A stretch of 64,000 nt of DNA from Pseudomonas sp. Bout1 (GTDB taxonomy: Bacteria > Pseudomonadota > Gammaproteobacteria > Pseudomonadales > Pseudomonadaceae), in contig NZ_JAVIWK010000001.1 of the NCBI RefSeq assembly GCF_034314165.1, forward strand, positions 4,231,001 to 4,295,000, in the 5' to 3' direction. This document shows, in pieces, positions 26,997 to 36,105 of the stretch (its first letter is position 1; each line of letters opens with the position of its first letter). Position numbers and translations under genes: made by a program. The notes under the pieces were generated by a model that was not told the DNA's origin, did no database searches, and worked only from the letters and a program-made list of their open reading frames with translations.

Positions 26997-27605
26997 TCAG
27001 GCATGAATCGGCAGAGCCAACCCAAACAGCACAAAAAACCCGCCACACACCTTGTTGAATCGCCGGCCGGTTCGCGCCAGCCAAGGCCGCACCCGGTGCG
27101 CGGCGCTGGCCACCAGGTACTCAACGATAAACTCCACCACGGCGTAGGTCAGCGCGATGGTGAGGGTCTGCGCGATGATGCTGCGGTGCGGGTCCAGGAA
27201 GGGTGGAATGAACGCGGTGAACAGCAGCAACGCCTTGGGGTTTGAAATGGCCGATACCAGCCCCTGGCGGAACAGCGACCAACTGCGCGAGCTTGTCGTG
27301 CCGGTCGCCTCAAGACTGATGGGCGCAGCCCGCCACAGCCCGAAGCCCAGCCAGATCAGATACAGCCCGCCCGCCACCTTCAATGCCGTGAATAAGCTGG
27401 CCGACGCCTGGATAAGTGCACCCAACCCCAAGGCACACAGCGCCAGCACGATCGCAAAACCGAGCACGCCGCCGCTGATGGTGAACAGCGTTTTGCGGCT
27501 GCCATGCAGGGCGCCATGGGTCAGCGCCAATAGCGCATTGGGGCCGGGCACCACCGCGATGCCGCAGCAGGTAACCAGGTAAAGCAACCAGGTCTCAAAG
27601 GGCAT
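26997..27605 (-). CDS. LysE/RhtB-family exporter
   Basis: This is a 202-aa inner-membrane protein with the family start MPFETWLLYLVTCCGIAVVPGPNALLALTHGALHGSRKTL and SAISNPKALLLFTAFIPPFL. About six TM helices are visible. It is divergent from a LysR gene at 27719 with a 113-nt shared promoter region, the typical exporter-regulator pair, so its substrate is probably the co-inducer of that regulator. Confidence 0.93.
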   Translation of the reverse strand: MPFETWLLYLVTCCGIAVVPGPNALLALTHGALHGSRKTLFTISGGVLGFAIVLALCALGLGALIQASASLFTALKVAGGLYLIWLGFGLWRAAPISLEATGTTSSRSWSLFRQGLVSAISNPKALLLFTAFIPPFLDPHRSIIAQTLTIALTYAVVEFIVEYLVASAAHRVRPWLARTGRRFNKVCGGFFVLFGLALPIHA

Positions 27606-27718
27606 GATCCGATCCAGTAGGTGTTGGTTCTGGGCAGAATGTTGCGGGTGAACAAACCTTCATGAAAAGCGCATAATTCAGGCCTTAGCCATTCGATTAA
27701 CGAATAAAGGAAACCGCG

Positions 27719-28582
27719 ATGCCAGCCAGCGATTTGCAACTCGATTGGCTTAAATGCTTTGTGGCCGTGGTGGACGCCGGCTCGCTGTCGGGCGCTGCCC
27801 ACGAGGTCAATCGCTCACAGTCCGCCGTCAGCATGCAGATGAAAAAACTCGAGGCGGCCCTTGGGCGGCAACTGTTGAGCCGTGGCCCCAGGCACCTGCA
27901 ACTGACCGCCGACGGCCAGACGCTACTCAGCTACGCCCGGCGCATGCTCGCCCTTCACGCTGAAACCCAGGCGGCGTTTCACGGTGAAGAACTGACCGGG
28001 CGCATCCGCCTGGGCGTCGCAGAAGACTACGCGGCCCGGTACCTCACGCCGCTGCTCAAGCGTTATTCGCCGCGCTACGCCGGCGTGGAAATCGAATTGA
28101 CCTGTGAACAGTCGACCACGCTGATCCCGCGGTTGCGAAGCGGCGACCTTGATCTGGCGCTGGTGTCCAGGGACTCTCCCCAGAGCGGCACATTCCTGTT
28201 CAAGGAGCCCATGGTGTGGGTGGGCTCACCCCAGTTCGAACTGTGGCGGCGAAACCCGATTCCTATCGCGGTCTACGAAAGCGCAAGCCTGGCCCGGCGA
28301 TATGCGGTGAACTCACTGACCCAACAGGGCCGCGAATTCAAGGTGGTGTACAACAGCTCCAGCCTTGCCGGCCAGGTGGCCGCCGTTGAGGGCGGACTGG
28401 CGATTGCCGCGATCACGCAGTGCACCGTACAAGACTCGCTTCAGGTACTGGGTGACGAACACGGTTTGGGCAGCATTGAACCCATGGAGGTTTCGATTCT
28501 GCGCAGCCGGGCGTCTCGTGGGTCCAAGGCGGTCAATAGCCTGCATGCGTTCATCATCCGGGCGCTGAGGGTTCAGCCTTAG
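27719..28582 (+). CDS. LysR-family regulator, LrhA-like
   Basis: This 287-aa LysR protein has the HTH LDWLKCFVAVVDAGSLSGAAHEVNRSQSAVS and an effector domain starting GRIRLGVAEDYAARYLTPLL, which recalls the LrhA/HexA subgroup. It is divergent from the LysE exporter, which it probably controls. It is followed after 101 nt by the PEBP gene. Confidence 0.92.
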   Translation: MPASDLQLDWLKCFVAVVDAGSLSGAAHEVNRSQSAVSMQMKKLEAALGRQLLSRGPRHLQLTADGQTLLSYARRMLALHAETQAAFHGEELTGRIRLGVAEDYAARYLTPLLKRYSPRYAGVEIELTCEQSTTLIPRLRSGDLDLALVSRDSPQSGTFLFKEPMVWVGSPQFELWRRNPIPIAVYESASLARRYAVNSLTQQGREFKVVYNSSSLAGQVAAVEGGLAIAAITQCTVQDSLQVLGDEHGLGSIEPMEVSILRSRASRGSKAVNSLHAFIIRALRVQP

Positions 28583-28683
28583 TGAACAGAGCGTTTCGGC
28601 ACAATCATCGAGCGCTTCGGCGCAATGCCATACCCCCGCGCTGTTTAGGATCAAGGCTCAAACCACGCCTGGATACCACCGCG

Positions 28684-29223
28684 ATGAAACTCAAAACACT
28701 TGCCCCTGCGATCACCCTGGTCCTGGCCGCCAGCGGGCACGCCGCCAGCTTCTCACTCAGCAGCACGGACATTGCCGACCAGCGACCGCTGACGCGCCTG
28801 CAAGAATTCAGCGGCTTCGGCTGCAACGGCGCCAACACCTCCCCTGCCCTGGCCTGGAGCAACGCCCCGGCGGGCACCAAAAGCTTTGCCATCACCGTCT
28901 ACGACCCCGATGCACCAACCGGCAGCGGCTGGTGGCACTGGACGCTGGTCAACCTGCCCGTTACCGTCACCCGCGTGCCGAGCAATGTCGGCACGCACCT
29001 GCCGGCCGGGGCGGTGCAAGGGCGCACGGATTACGGCCAACCCGGCTTTGGCGGCGCGTGCCCGCCAGTGGGTGATAAACCGCATCGCTATCAATTCACC
29101 GTATGGGCGTTGAAAGTCGACACGCTGGCGATCGACAATCAATCCAGCGGCGCCCTGGTCGGTTACATGCTCAATGCCAACAGCCTGGCCAAGGCCACAA
29201 TCACGGCCCCTTACGGACGCTAG
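28684..29223 (+). CDS. Periplasmic YbhB/YbcL (PEBP/Raf kinase inhibitor-like) protein
   Basis: The ATG 28684 gives 179 aa with a signal peptide (MKLKTLAPAITLVLAASGHAAS). The PEBP ligand-binding motifs are complete: YDPDAPTGSGWWHWTLVNLP and TDYGQPGFGGACPPVGDKPHRYQFTVWAL. The frame is open 34 codons further upstream, but the signal peptide argues for this start. It binds small anionic groups by family; its physiological role is unknown. The AraC gene follows at a 5-nt distance. Confidence 0.92.
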   Translation: MKLKTLAPAITLVLAASGHAASFSLSSTDIADQRPLTRLQEFSGFGCNGANTSPALAWSNAPAGTKSFAITVYDPDAPTGSGWWHWTLVNLPVTVTRVPSNVGTHLPAGAVQGRTDYGQPGFGGACPPVGDKPHRYQFTVWALKVDTLAIDNQSSGALVGYMLNANSLAKATITAPYGR

Positions 29224-29228
29224 TCACG

Positions 29229-30038
29229 ATGGATGTTCACGAAGGTTTGCGGCACCGGGAAAGCATCATCGAACGCTGCGTGATCAGGGCCCGGCAACAC
29301 CACACCCTGCAACGCGTGCCGATCTTCGTGACCGCCCTGTGCCGCGTGCGCCAAGGGCAAAAACGGTTGCAGTGGGACGCGCGCGAAATGCGTGCCGGCC
29401 CCCAGCATTTGATTTTACTGCCGGCGGGCCGCGAGCTCGGCGTGACCAACTTTCCCGGCGCCCAGGGTGACTACATCGCCGATGTGGTGTCGTTTCCGGT
29501 ACCGGTGCTGCGCAACTTCGTTGCCCGGTATGGCGCGCAGTTCAAGGGCAGCCTGAATACCGACCTGTGCGTGCGCCTGGACAAACAGACCCGCCAAGCC
29601 TGGGACCAACTGTTGATTGCACTCAGCTCAGGCGCCCCGGCGGCCTTGTGTACTCACTATGGTGAAGCCGTGCTGCTGTGCCTGAGCCTGGCCGGCCAGG
29701 CGGGGCCGTTGCTGATGGATCGCAATGATCCGTTGAGTGAGCGGGTGCAGCGGCTGATCGGCAGCAACCTGTCCCGGGACTGGACCGTTGCCACGGTTGC
29801 GCAGCAGTTGAATCTGGGGGAATCCACTTTGCGCCGGCAGCTGGCCAACGAGGATGCGAGCTTCAGGTCCATTCTGGAAAATGTTCGGCTGGGGGCGGCG
29901 TTGCAGTGGCTGCAAACCTCCAGGGATTCCATTGGGGAGATTTCCAACGCGTGTGGGTATGCGTCGGCTTCACGGTTTGCGGTGAGGTTTAAGTCGCACT
30001 ATGGGCTTTCGCCGCGCTCGTTGCGGGCGGCGATGTGA
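29229..30038 (+). CDS. AraC-family regulator; 3' end is amplified downstream
   Basis: This is 269 aa from ATG 29229, 5 nt after the PEBP stop. The C-terminal double HTH is clear: RDWTVATVAQQLNLGESTLRRQLANEDASFRSILENVRLG, and EISNACGYASASRFAVRFKSHYGLSPRSLRAAM. The N-terminal part is an effector domain of the AraC cupin-like type. The last ~105 bp of the gene recur in each unit of the array from 30039 to 32515, but only this copy has the upstream domains. The copies carry an inserted base relative to the gene (GTGGCGTATG for GTGGGTATG). Confidence 0.93.
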   Translation: MDVHEGLRHRESIIERCVIRARQHHTLQRVPIFVTALCRVRQGQKRLQWDAREMRAGPQHLILLPAGRELGVTNFPGAQGDYIADVVSFPVPVLRNFVARYGAQFKGSLNTDLCVRLDKQTRQAWDQLLIALSSGAPAALCTHYGEAVLLCLSLAGQAGPLLMDRNDPLSERVQRLIGSNLSRDWTVATVAQQLNLGESTLRRQLANEDASFRSILENVRLGAALQWLQTSRDSIGEISNACGYASASRFAVRFKSHYGLSPRSLRAAM

Positions 30039-32515
30039 GGTCCACACACTACCTGAGTGGCCCGTACCTGTGGTGAGGGAGCTTGCTCCCGCTGGACTGC
30101 GCAGCAGGCCCAGTTTTTGGGGCCGCTGCGCGACCCAGCGGGAGCAAGCTCCCTCACTACAGGTACGATGTTAATGGCTGAAATTTCTCATCGGGGAAAT
30201 TTGCAACGCGTGTGGCGTATGCGTCGGCTTCACGGTTTGCGGTGCGGTTTAAGTCGCATTATGGGCTTTCGCCGCGCTCGTTGCGGGCGGCGATGTGAGG
30301 TCCACACATTACCTGAGTGGCCCGTAACCTGTGGTGAGGGAGCTTGCTCCCGCTGGACTGCGTAGCAGGCCCAGTTTTTGGGGCCGCTGCGCAACCCAGC
30401 GGGAGCAAGCTCCCTCACTACAGGTACGATGTTAATGGCTGAAATTTCTCATAGGGGAAATTTGCAACGCGTGTGGCGTATGCGTCGGCTTCACGGTTTG
30501 CGGTGAGGTTTAAGTCGCACTATGGGCTTTCGCCGCGCTCGTTGCGGGCGGCGATGTAAGGTCCACACACTACCTGAGTGGCCCGTAACCTGTGGTGAGG
30601 GAGCTTGCTCCCGCTGGACTGCGCAGCAGGCCCAGTTTTTGGGGCCGCTGCGCAACCCAGCGGGAGCAAGCTCCCTCACTACAGCTGCGATGTTAATGGC
30701 TGAAAATTTCTCATCGGGGAAATTTGCAACGCGTGTGGCGTATGCGTCGGCTTCACGGTTTGCGGTGAGGTTTAAGCCGCACTATGGGCTTTCGCCGCGC
30801 TCGTTGCGGGCGGCGATGTGAGGTCCACACACTACCTGAGTGGCCCGTACCTGTGGTGAGGGAGCTTGCTCCCGCTGGACTGCGCAGCAGGCCCAGTTTT
30901 TGGGGCCGCTGCGCAACCCAGCGGGAGCAAGCTCCCTCACTACAGGTAAGATGTTAATGGCTGAAATTTCTCATAGGGGAAATTTGCAACGCGTGTGGCG
31001 TATGCGTCGGCTTCACGGTTTGCGGTGAGGTTTAAGTCGCACTATGGGCTTTCGCCGCGCTCGTTGCGGGCGGCGATGTAAGGTCCACACACTACCTGAG
31101 TGGCCCGTAACCTGTGGTGAGGGAGCTTGCTCCCGCTGGACTGCGCAGCAGGCCCAGTTTTTGGGGCCGCTGCGCAACCCAGCGGGAGCAAGCTCCCTCA
31201 CTACAGCTGCGATGTTAATGGCTGAAAATTTCTCATCGGGGAAATTTGCAACGCGTGTGGCGTATGCGTCGGCTTCACGGTTTGCGGTGAGGTTTAAGCC
31301 GCACTATGGGCTTTCGCCGCGCTCGTTGCGGGCGGCGATGTGAGGTCCACACACTACCTGAGTGGCCCGTACCTGTGGTGAGGGAGCTTGCTCCCGCTGG
31401 ACTGCGCAGCAGGCCCAGTTTTTGGGGCCGCTGCGCGACCCAGCGGGAGCAAGCTCCCTCACTACAGGTGCGATGTTAATGGCTGAAAATTTCTCATCGG
31501 GGAAATTTGCAACGCGTGTGGCGTATGCGTCGGCTTCACGGTTTGCGGTGAGGTTTAAGTCGCATTATGGGCTGTCGCCGCGCTCGTTGCGGGCGGCGAT
31601 GTGAGGTCCACACACTACCTGAGTGGCCCGTACCTGTGGTGAGGGAGCTTGCTCCCGCTGGACTGCGCAGCAGGCCCATTTTTTGGGGCCGCTGCGCGAC
31701 CCAGCGGGAGCAAGCTCCCTCACTACTGGTGCGATGTTAATGGCTGAAAATTTCCCATCGGGGAAATTTGCAACGCGTGTGGCGTATGCGTCGGCTTCAC
31801 GATTTGCGGTGCGGTTTAAGTCGCATTATGGGCTTTCGCCGCGCTCGTTGCGGGCGGCGATGTGAGGTCCACACATTACCTGAGTGGCCCGTACCTGTGG
31901 TGAGGGAGCTTGCTCCCGCTGGACTGCGCAGCAGGCCCAGTTTTTGGGGCCGCTGCGCGACCCAGCGGGAGCAAGCTCCCTCACTACAGGTACGATGTTA
32001 ATGGCTGAAATTTCTCATCGGGGAAATTTGCAACGCGTGTGGCGTATGCGTCGGCTTCACGGTTTGCGGTGAGGTTTAAGTCGCATTATGGGCTGTCGCC
32101 GCGCTCGTTGCGGGCGGCGATGTGAGGTCCACACATTACCTGAGTGGCCCGTACCTGTGGTGAGGGAGCTTGCTCCCGCTGGACTGCGCAGCAGGCCCAG
32201 TTTTTGGGGCCGCTGCGCGACCCAGCGGGAGCAAGCTCCCTCACTACAGGTACGATGTTAATGGCTGAAATTTCTCATCGGGGAAATTTGCAACGCGTGT
32301 GGCGTATGCGTCGGCTTCACGGTTTGCGGTGAGGTTTAAGTCGCATTATGGGCTGTCGCCGCGCTCGTTGCGGGCGGCGATGTGAGGTCCACACATTACC
32401 TGAGTGGCCCGTACCTGTGGTGAGGGAGCTTGCTCCCGCTGGACTGCGCAGCAGGCCCAGTTTTTGGGGCCGCTGCGCAACCCAGCGGGAGCAAGCTCCC
32501 TCACTACAGGTACTT
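29934..32515 (+). repeat. Tandem array, about ten 260/261-bp units (araC 3' end plus REP hairpin)
   Basis: The start of the sequence GTGGTGAGGGAGC occurs at 30070, 30331, 30592, 30853, 31114, 31375, 31636, 31897, 32157 and 32417: spacing is 261 seven times, then 260 twice. Each unit holds an inverted-repeat hairpin (arms with GAGGGAGCTTGCTCCCGCTGG, about 95 nt in total), a spacer with GATGTTAATGGCTGAAA, and ~105 bp matching the end of the AraC gene, followed by GAGGTCCACAC and TACCTGAGTGGCCCGTA. A 522-bp two-unit block is repeated with no difference in its 300-nt coding part (30522 and 31044). The array ends exactly at the serine hydrolase stop. Confidence 0.95.
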
Positions 32516-32520
32516 AGTGG

Positions 32521-33780
32521 TTACTGAAGGGCTTTGGCAACTGCATCAAAAGCATACATATCGTCAATCACCTTGCCACCCGTGGGCTTGGTCTGTGCCT
32601 GCCACACAACAATCACCACATTCTTAGTCGGGTTGATGTAAACGTATTGACCAAACGTACCGGCCGCCGTAAAGGCTTTATCGGCCTTGGAAGCCGCCGT
32701 CCAGCCCGGCCACCACATGGAAGCAAAGTCACCGTACGCCGCGTCTGAGCCCGTGGTCGCGCTGGCAAAACTCAGCCAGCCTTTAGGCAACACTTGCTGC
32801 CCGCCCGCCTTGCCGCCGCTGAGTACGAACTGTCCAAACCGCCCGTAATCCTCAAGCGTTGCGCTAATACCGCTGCCGCCCACTTCATTGCCATTGGTGC
32901 CGTCGAGCCACCATTTGGCATCGGTTTGCATGCCATACGGTGCCCAGATCTTCTCGCTCAGGTATTGCGTGAGTGGCTTGCCCACCGCGGCGCTGACCAA
33001 CTGCCCCAACACTTGTGTTTCACCGGTGCTGTAGTTGGTGCGCGTACCAGGCGGCGCCGCCGTTTGCAGGCTGGCCATGAATTTCAGGAGCGACCCCGGC
33101 ACTTGCTCGCTGCGCAGTTTGATCAAGTGGCGTTCGTCTGAGGTGGGGTCGGTATATTGCTCGTTCCACTTGATCCCGGAGCGCATCGACAGGATCTGCC
33201 GCACGGTGACCTGGTCGTAACCGCTACCCGCCAACGCCGGCAAATAGCGGGTGACCTTGTCATCCAGGCTCTTGATGGCGCCGTCCTGCAGGGCCGCGCC
33301 CACCAGGGTCGAGGTGATGGACTTGGCCACCGACATCGACATCCACCGGGTGTCGGCGGTGTTGCCTTTTTCGTAACGCTCATCAACGATCTTGCCGTTT
33401 TTGAGCACCAACAACCCGGTTACCCGGTTGATCGCCACGTAGTCATCCAGGCTGTAGTGCTTGCCTTTGTAGTCAAAGGCCACCGGGCCAAGTGGCTCGC
33501 TGCTACGCGGTAACGGGAGCGGATGGCCGCCCGCCTTGATCGTGCGCGTGGGGAACAACCGGTCCGTATTGCGGAAGGTCGTCACCGCCAGCTCCTCACT
33601 GAGCCTGCCGTCATAGATAGCCTGCACATCGCCAATCGGCTCGTGTGCAAATGGGTAGGGCTTCGCAGGTTCCGCGGTGGCGGCGCAGGCGGTCAACGAC
33701 AGCGCAAGTGTCGAAGCACAGATCAATACGTTAAGCGAACGGCGTTCAACGAGCGATGAAGGGCGATGGATCACGGGCAT
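32521..33780 (-). CDS. Serine hydrolase, beta-lactamase class C-like lipoprotein
   Basis: The ATG 33778-33780 has AGAGG six nt upstream (the GTG two codons earlier is less likely) and gives 419 aa. A lipobox LSLTAC suggests a lipoprotein (Cys near residue 32). The catalytic SxxK is SVAK (about Ser150-Lys153), and the second motif is NYSTGE (YST). LRSGIKWNE-like surroundings (SMRSGIKWNEQYTD) resemble 6-aminohexanoate-dimer hydrolase and EstB-type esterases rather than true AmpC. It is probably an envelope esterase or amidase. It converges on the AraC gene through the repeat array. Confidence 0.9.
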   Translation of the reverse strand: MPVIHRPSSLVERRSLNVLICASTLALSLTACAATAEPAKPYPFAHEPIGDVQAIYDGRLSEELAVTTFRNTDRLFPTRTIKAGGHPLPLPRSSEPLGPVAFDYKGKHYSLDDYVAINRVTGLLVLKNGKIVDERYEKGNTADTRWMSMSVAKSITSTLVGAALQDGAIKSLDDKVTRYLPALAGSGYDQVTVRQILSMRSGIKWNEQYTDPTSDERHLIKLRSEQVPGSLLKFMASLQTAAPPGTRTNYSTGETQVLGQLVSAAVGKPLTQYLSEKIWAPYGMQTDAKWWLDGTNGNEVGGSGISATLEDYGRFGQFVLSGGKAGGQQVLPKGWLSFASATTGSDAAYGDFASMWWPGWTAASKADKAFTAAGTFGQYVYINPTKNVVIVVWQAQTKPTGGKVIDDMYAFDAVAKALQ

Positions 33781-34099
33781 AAGCACCTCTTTGTTATTGT
33801 TTGATCGGTCTTAAAACGCATCGGCACATCAGCACAACTGACAGGCCGGAACTCAGGATGCAGCGCAGGATTTTTTCTGGCGCGCGGGATCGGGCCGGAT
33901 TACACGCGGAGTTGGGCCATGGGGAATCGGGTGGGTGTGCACACAAGCGCACGCTCTGCGCTGGGCGTCTTATCGATGAGACTGATGATTACTATCGAAC
34001 TGCTCGTCTATTGGCTTACCAAAACCGATTCCTATAATCGCCTCCACTTTCTCCCTCCCGTCTGTCCGCAGGCGAAATCTCCTCCCGGAACCCAACACC
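33781..34099. other. Gap between the serine hydrolase and MFS genes
   Basis: This 319-nt gap holds divergent promoters. The right half has TTGGCT (34011-34016) and a consensus TATAAT (34033-34038). I see no small gene in it. Confidence 0.5.
34011..34038 (+). promoter_or_regulatory. Probable sigma-70 promoter for the MFS gene
   Basis: TTGGCT and a perfect TATAAT are separated by 16 nt. They lie about 60 nt before the ATG at 34100, in a locally AT-richer stretch. Confidence 0.5.
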
Positions 34100-35326
34100 A
34101 TGCCAAGCGCAAGCCGGGCCCCTAGCGGCCTCCCCGAACATAATCAACAAACCGTCACGCAGCAGTGGCTGGCGATTCTCTCGGTGGCCGTGGGCGCCTT
34201 CGCCCTGGTCACCAGCGAGTTCCTGCCGGTGGGCGTACTCAACGACGTCGCCGCCGACCTAGGCATCAGCGCCGGCCACGCCGGCCTGATGGTCACCCTG
34301 CCTGGCATCATGGCCGCCCTCGCCGCCCCGTTGCTGTCCATCGGCATTGGCGCCATGGACCGTCGCTACCTGCTGATCGGCCTGACCCTGATCATGATCA
34401 TCGCCAACATGGTGGTGGCCTACGCCAGCGACTTCAGCCTGCTGCTGTTCGGCCGCGTACTGCTGGGCATCAGCATCGGCGGCTTCTGGGCCACGGCCAT
34501 CGCCCTCAGCGGCCGCCTGGCGCCCAAGGGCGTGGGCGTCGCGAAAGCCACCTCGATCATCATGATGGGCGTGACCCTGGCCACCGTGCTCGGCGTGCCC
34601 GTCGGCACCTGGCTGAGCGGCCTGATGGGCTGGCGCATGACCTTCCTCGTTACCGCGCTGGTGGGCATCCCGGTGCTGTTGGCACAGATGTTCCTGCTGC
34701 CGCGCCTCGAACCGGAAAAAGCCATTCGCGTCAGCGACCTGCCGGCGTTGTTCATCAACCCCCAAGCCCGGGTCGGCCTGATCGCCGTACTGCTGATCGG
34801 CCTGGCGCACTTTGCCGCCTACACCTACGTCGCGCCCTTCTTCAAAAACAGCTCCGGCTTCGACGGCCCGACCATTGGCTCGCTGCTGCTGCTCTACGGC
34901 GCGGCCGGGGTCATGGGTAACGTCTTCGCCGGCTTCGCCGCCAACCGCAGCGTGCGCAACACGCTGCTGCTGGTCGCCCTGATGATCGGCACCAGCACCG
35001 CCCTGTTCCCCTACTTCGCCACCGGCATGAGCGGCGCCGTGATGCTGATCGCCCTGTGGGGCTTTGCCTTCGGCGCCTTCCCGGCCTGCGCGAGCATCTG
35101 GATGTTTGTGGTTGCACCCAAGGATGTGGAGCGTGGCATGCCACTGTTTGTCGCGTTGTTTCAGGTGATCATTGCCCTGGGCTCGTTCTTTGGCGGACAG
35201 ATTGTCGACAAGCTGGGGACTTCGGTGCTGTTGAGTTTGGCGACGGCGCTGGTGGGCGCCGGGTTTGTGACGGTGCTGGTGTTGGGGCGCAAGGTGAGTA
35301 ATAGCCTGGCGGCTCAACCTGCCTGA
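34100..35326 (+). CDS. MFS transporter (DHA1, PbuE/AraJ-like)
   Basis: This 408-aa, 12-TM inner-membrane transporter begins MPSASRAPSGLPEHNQQ and then has VAVGAFALVTSEFLPVGVLND, matching purine/arabinose efflux-like members. IGIGAMDRRYLLIGLTLIM and GFWATAIALSGRLAPKGVG are conserved loops. It is paralogous to the transporter at 20364. It is monocistronic, between a promoter at 34011 and a hairpin at 35336. The substrate is unknown. Confidence 0.92.
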   Translation: MPSASRAPSGLPEHNQQTVTQQWLAILSVAVGAFALVTSEFLPVGVLNDVAADLGISAGHAGLMVTLPGIMAALAAPLLSIGIGAMDRRYLLIGLTLIMIIANMVVAYASDFSLLLFGRVLLGISIGGFWATAIALSGRLAPKGVGVAKATSIIMMGVTLATVLGVPVGTWLSGLMGWRMTFLVTALVGIPVLLAQMFLLPRLEPEKAIRVSDLPALFINPQARVGLIAVLLIGLAHFAAYTYVAPFFKNSSGFDGPTIGSLLLLYGAAGVMGNVFAGFAANRSVRNTLLLVALMIGTSTALFPYFATGMSGAVMLIALWGFAFGAFPACASIWMFVVAPKDVERGMPLFVALFQVIIALGSFFGGQIVDKLGTSVLLSLATALVGAGFVTVLVLGRKVSNSLAAQPA

Positions 35327-35335
35327 TCAGGGAAA

Positions 35336-35361
35336 ACAGGACTGATTGATTTCAGTCCTGT
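35336..35361 (+). terminator. Probable terminator hairpin after the MFS gene
   Basis: ACAGGACTGA and TCAGTCCTGT form a perfect 10-bp stem with a 6-nt loop. The following T-tract is poor (GGTTTG), so termination strength is uncertain. Confidence 0.55.
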
Positions 35362-35486
35362 GGTTTGAGGCAGTGAGCACGGCACCTTGCTCCATTGCCT
35401 ACAGTTGCGTCAGAATCCGCCGGCTTGTGCACCTGGGTTGGCGTCTCTAAGGTTGCTCGGTCGCTGAAACCTCAGTGATCGGGTTT

Positions 35487-35686
35487 AGTAGCCCTGGATT
35501 ATCCGAGCAATGTGCATGAGCTTCATCTATCAGACGTCTTTAGTCTGTGCTTGATGGTGGCTGTGCGCAGGGCGTCTTCGGGCGCGCCGGTCTTTGTTTG
35601 GATTCCCGGTCTACTAACCTGTGCACAGCTGCCACCCCATTCGTTTAGTAGCGAAAAGGTGGCGGCACACATAGAGAATCCAAACA
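35487..35686 (+). ncRNA. Structured leader upstream of the DUF6124 gene (candidate)
   Basis: The leader holds a 9-bp stem, GCTGCCACC (35628-35636) with GGTGGCGGC (35658-35666), enclosing TTTAGTAGC. The same TTTAGTAGC occurs earlier at about 35485, and a small CAGAC/GTCTG hairpin lies at about 35528-35545. I recall similar leaders upstream of other DUF6124 genes in Pseudomonas, but cannot check this here. It may be a cis-regulatory RNA or part of a repeated gene-plus-leader unit. Confidence 0.4.
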
Positions 35687-36016
35687 ATGTTCAAGGTAAC
35701 GCCGAATCCTCCGGGAACTGCCGATTTGAAACTCAACCAAGCCGCGCAACGTGCCTTGGATCACTATCTCAATCCCTCCTCCGCCCAAACCGCCCCGCCG
35801 TCGGGTGCGCTGTTCAGCGTGGCTGCTGATGTGAGCAGTGAAAGCCTGATTACCAATAGCTATGAAACCTTTACCTCGGTCAGTGCATTGCTGCTTGATC
35901 TGTCGGAAGAACTGAGCGGGAAAGACCGTGATGTGGCGCTGGCTATTCACCAGTTGAGTGAGTTGGGGGTGCTGTTGATGGGTAAGCTGATGGATCGGGA
36001 GGTGCCTTGTAGCTGA
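35687..36016 (+). CDS. DUF6124 family protein
   Basis: This 109-aa protein starts MFKVTPNPPGTADLKLNQAAQRALDHYLNP, the hallmark of a Pseudomonas-restricted family (DUF6124) that occurs in several copies per genome. The middle contains FSVAADVSSESLITNSYETFTSVSALLLDLSEEL, mostly helical. There is no signal peptide or known catalytic motif. Its function is not known. It lies alone behind an unusual long leader. Confidence 0.8.
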   Translation: MFKVTPNPPGTADLKLNQAAQRALDHYLNPSSAQTAPPSGALFSVAADVSSESLITNSYETFTSVSALLLDLSEELSGKDRDVALAIHQLSELGVLLMGKLMDREVPCS

Positions 36017-36105
36017 AGCCGGACGTTGTCCAAGCCGCTCAATGTGTAAAGACGAAAGCCGTCCGAATCGGAATCGAATAAATCAAACATTGCTGCCGCA
36101 GGTAA

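Noticed and set aside
29934-32515. CRISPR array or integron attC array
   Set aside because: The period is 260 bp, units are near-identical with no variable spacers, and the units contain a REP hairpin and part of a coding sequence. No cas or integrase gene is near.
30057-32627. About fifteen small frames of 62-102 codons on both strands
   Set aside because: They are frames through the repeated hairpin; they begin in REP sequence without ribosome sites and their lengths follow unit variants.
32521-33780. AmpC beta-lactamase
   Set aside because: SxxK and YST motifs are class C-like, but length, lipobox and surrounding sequence resemble 6-aminohexanoate hydrolase/EstB-type esterases.
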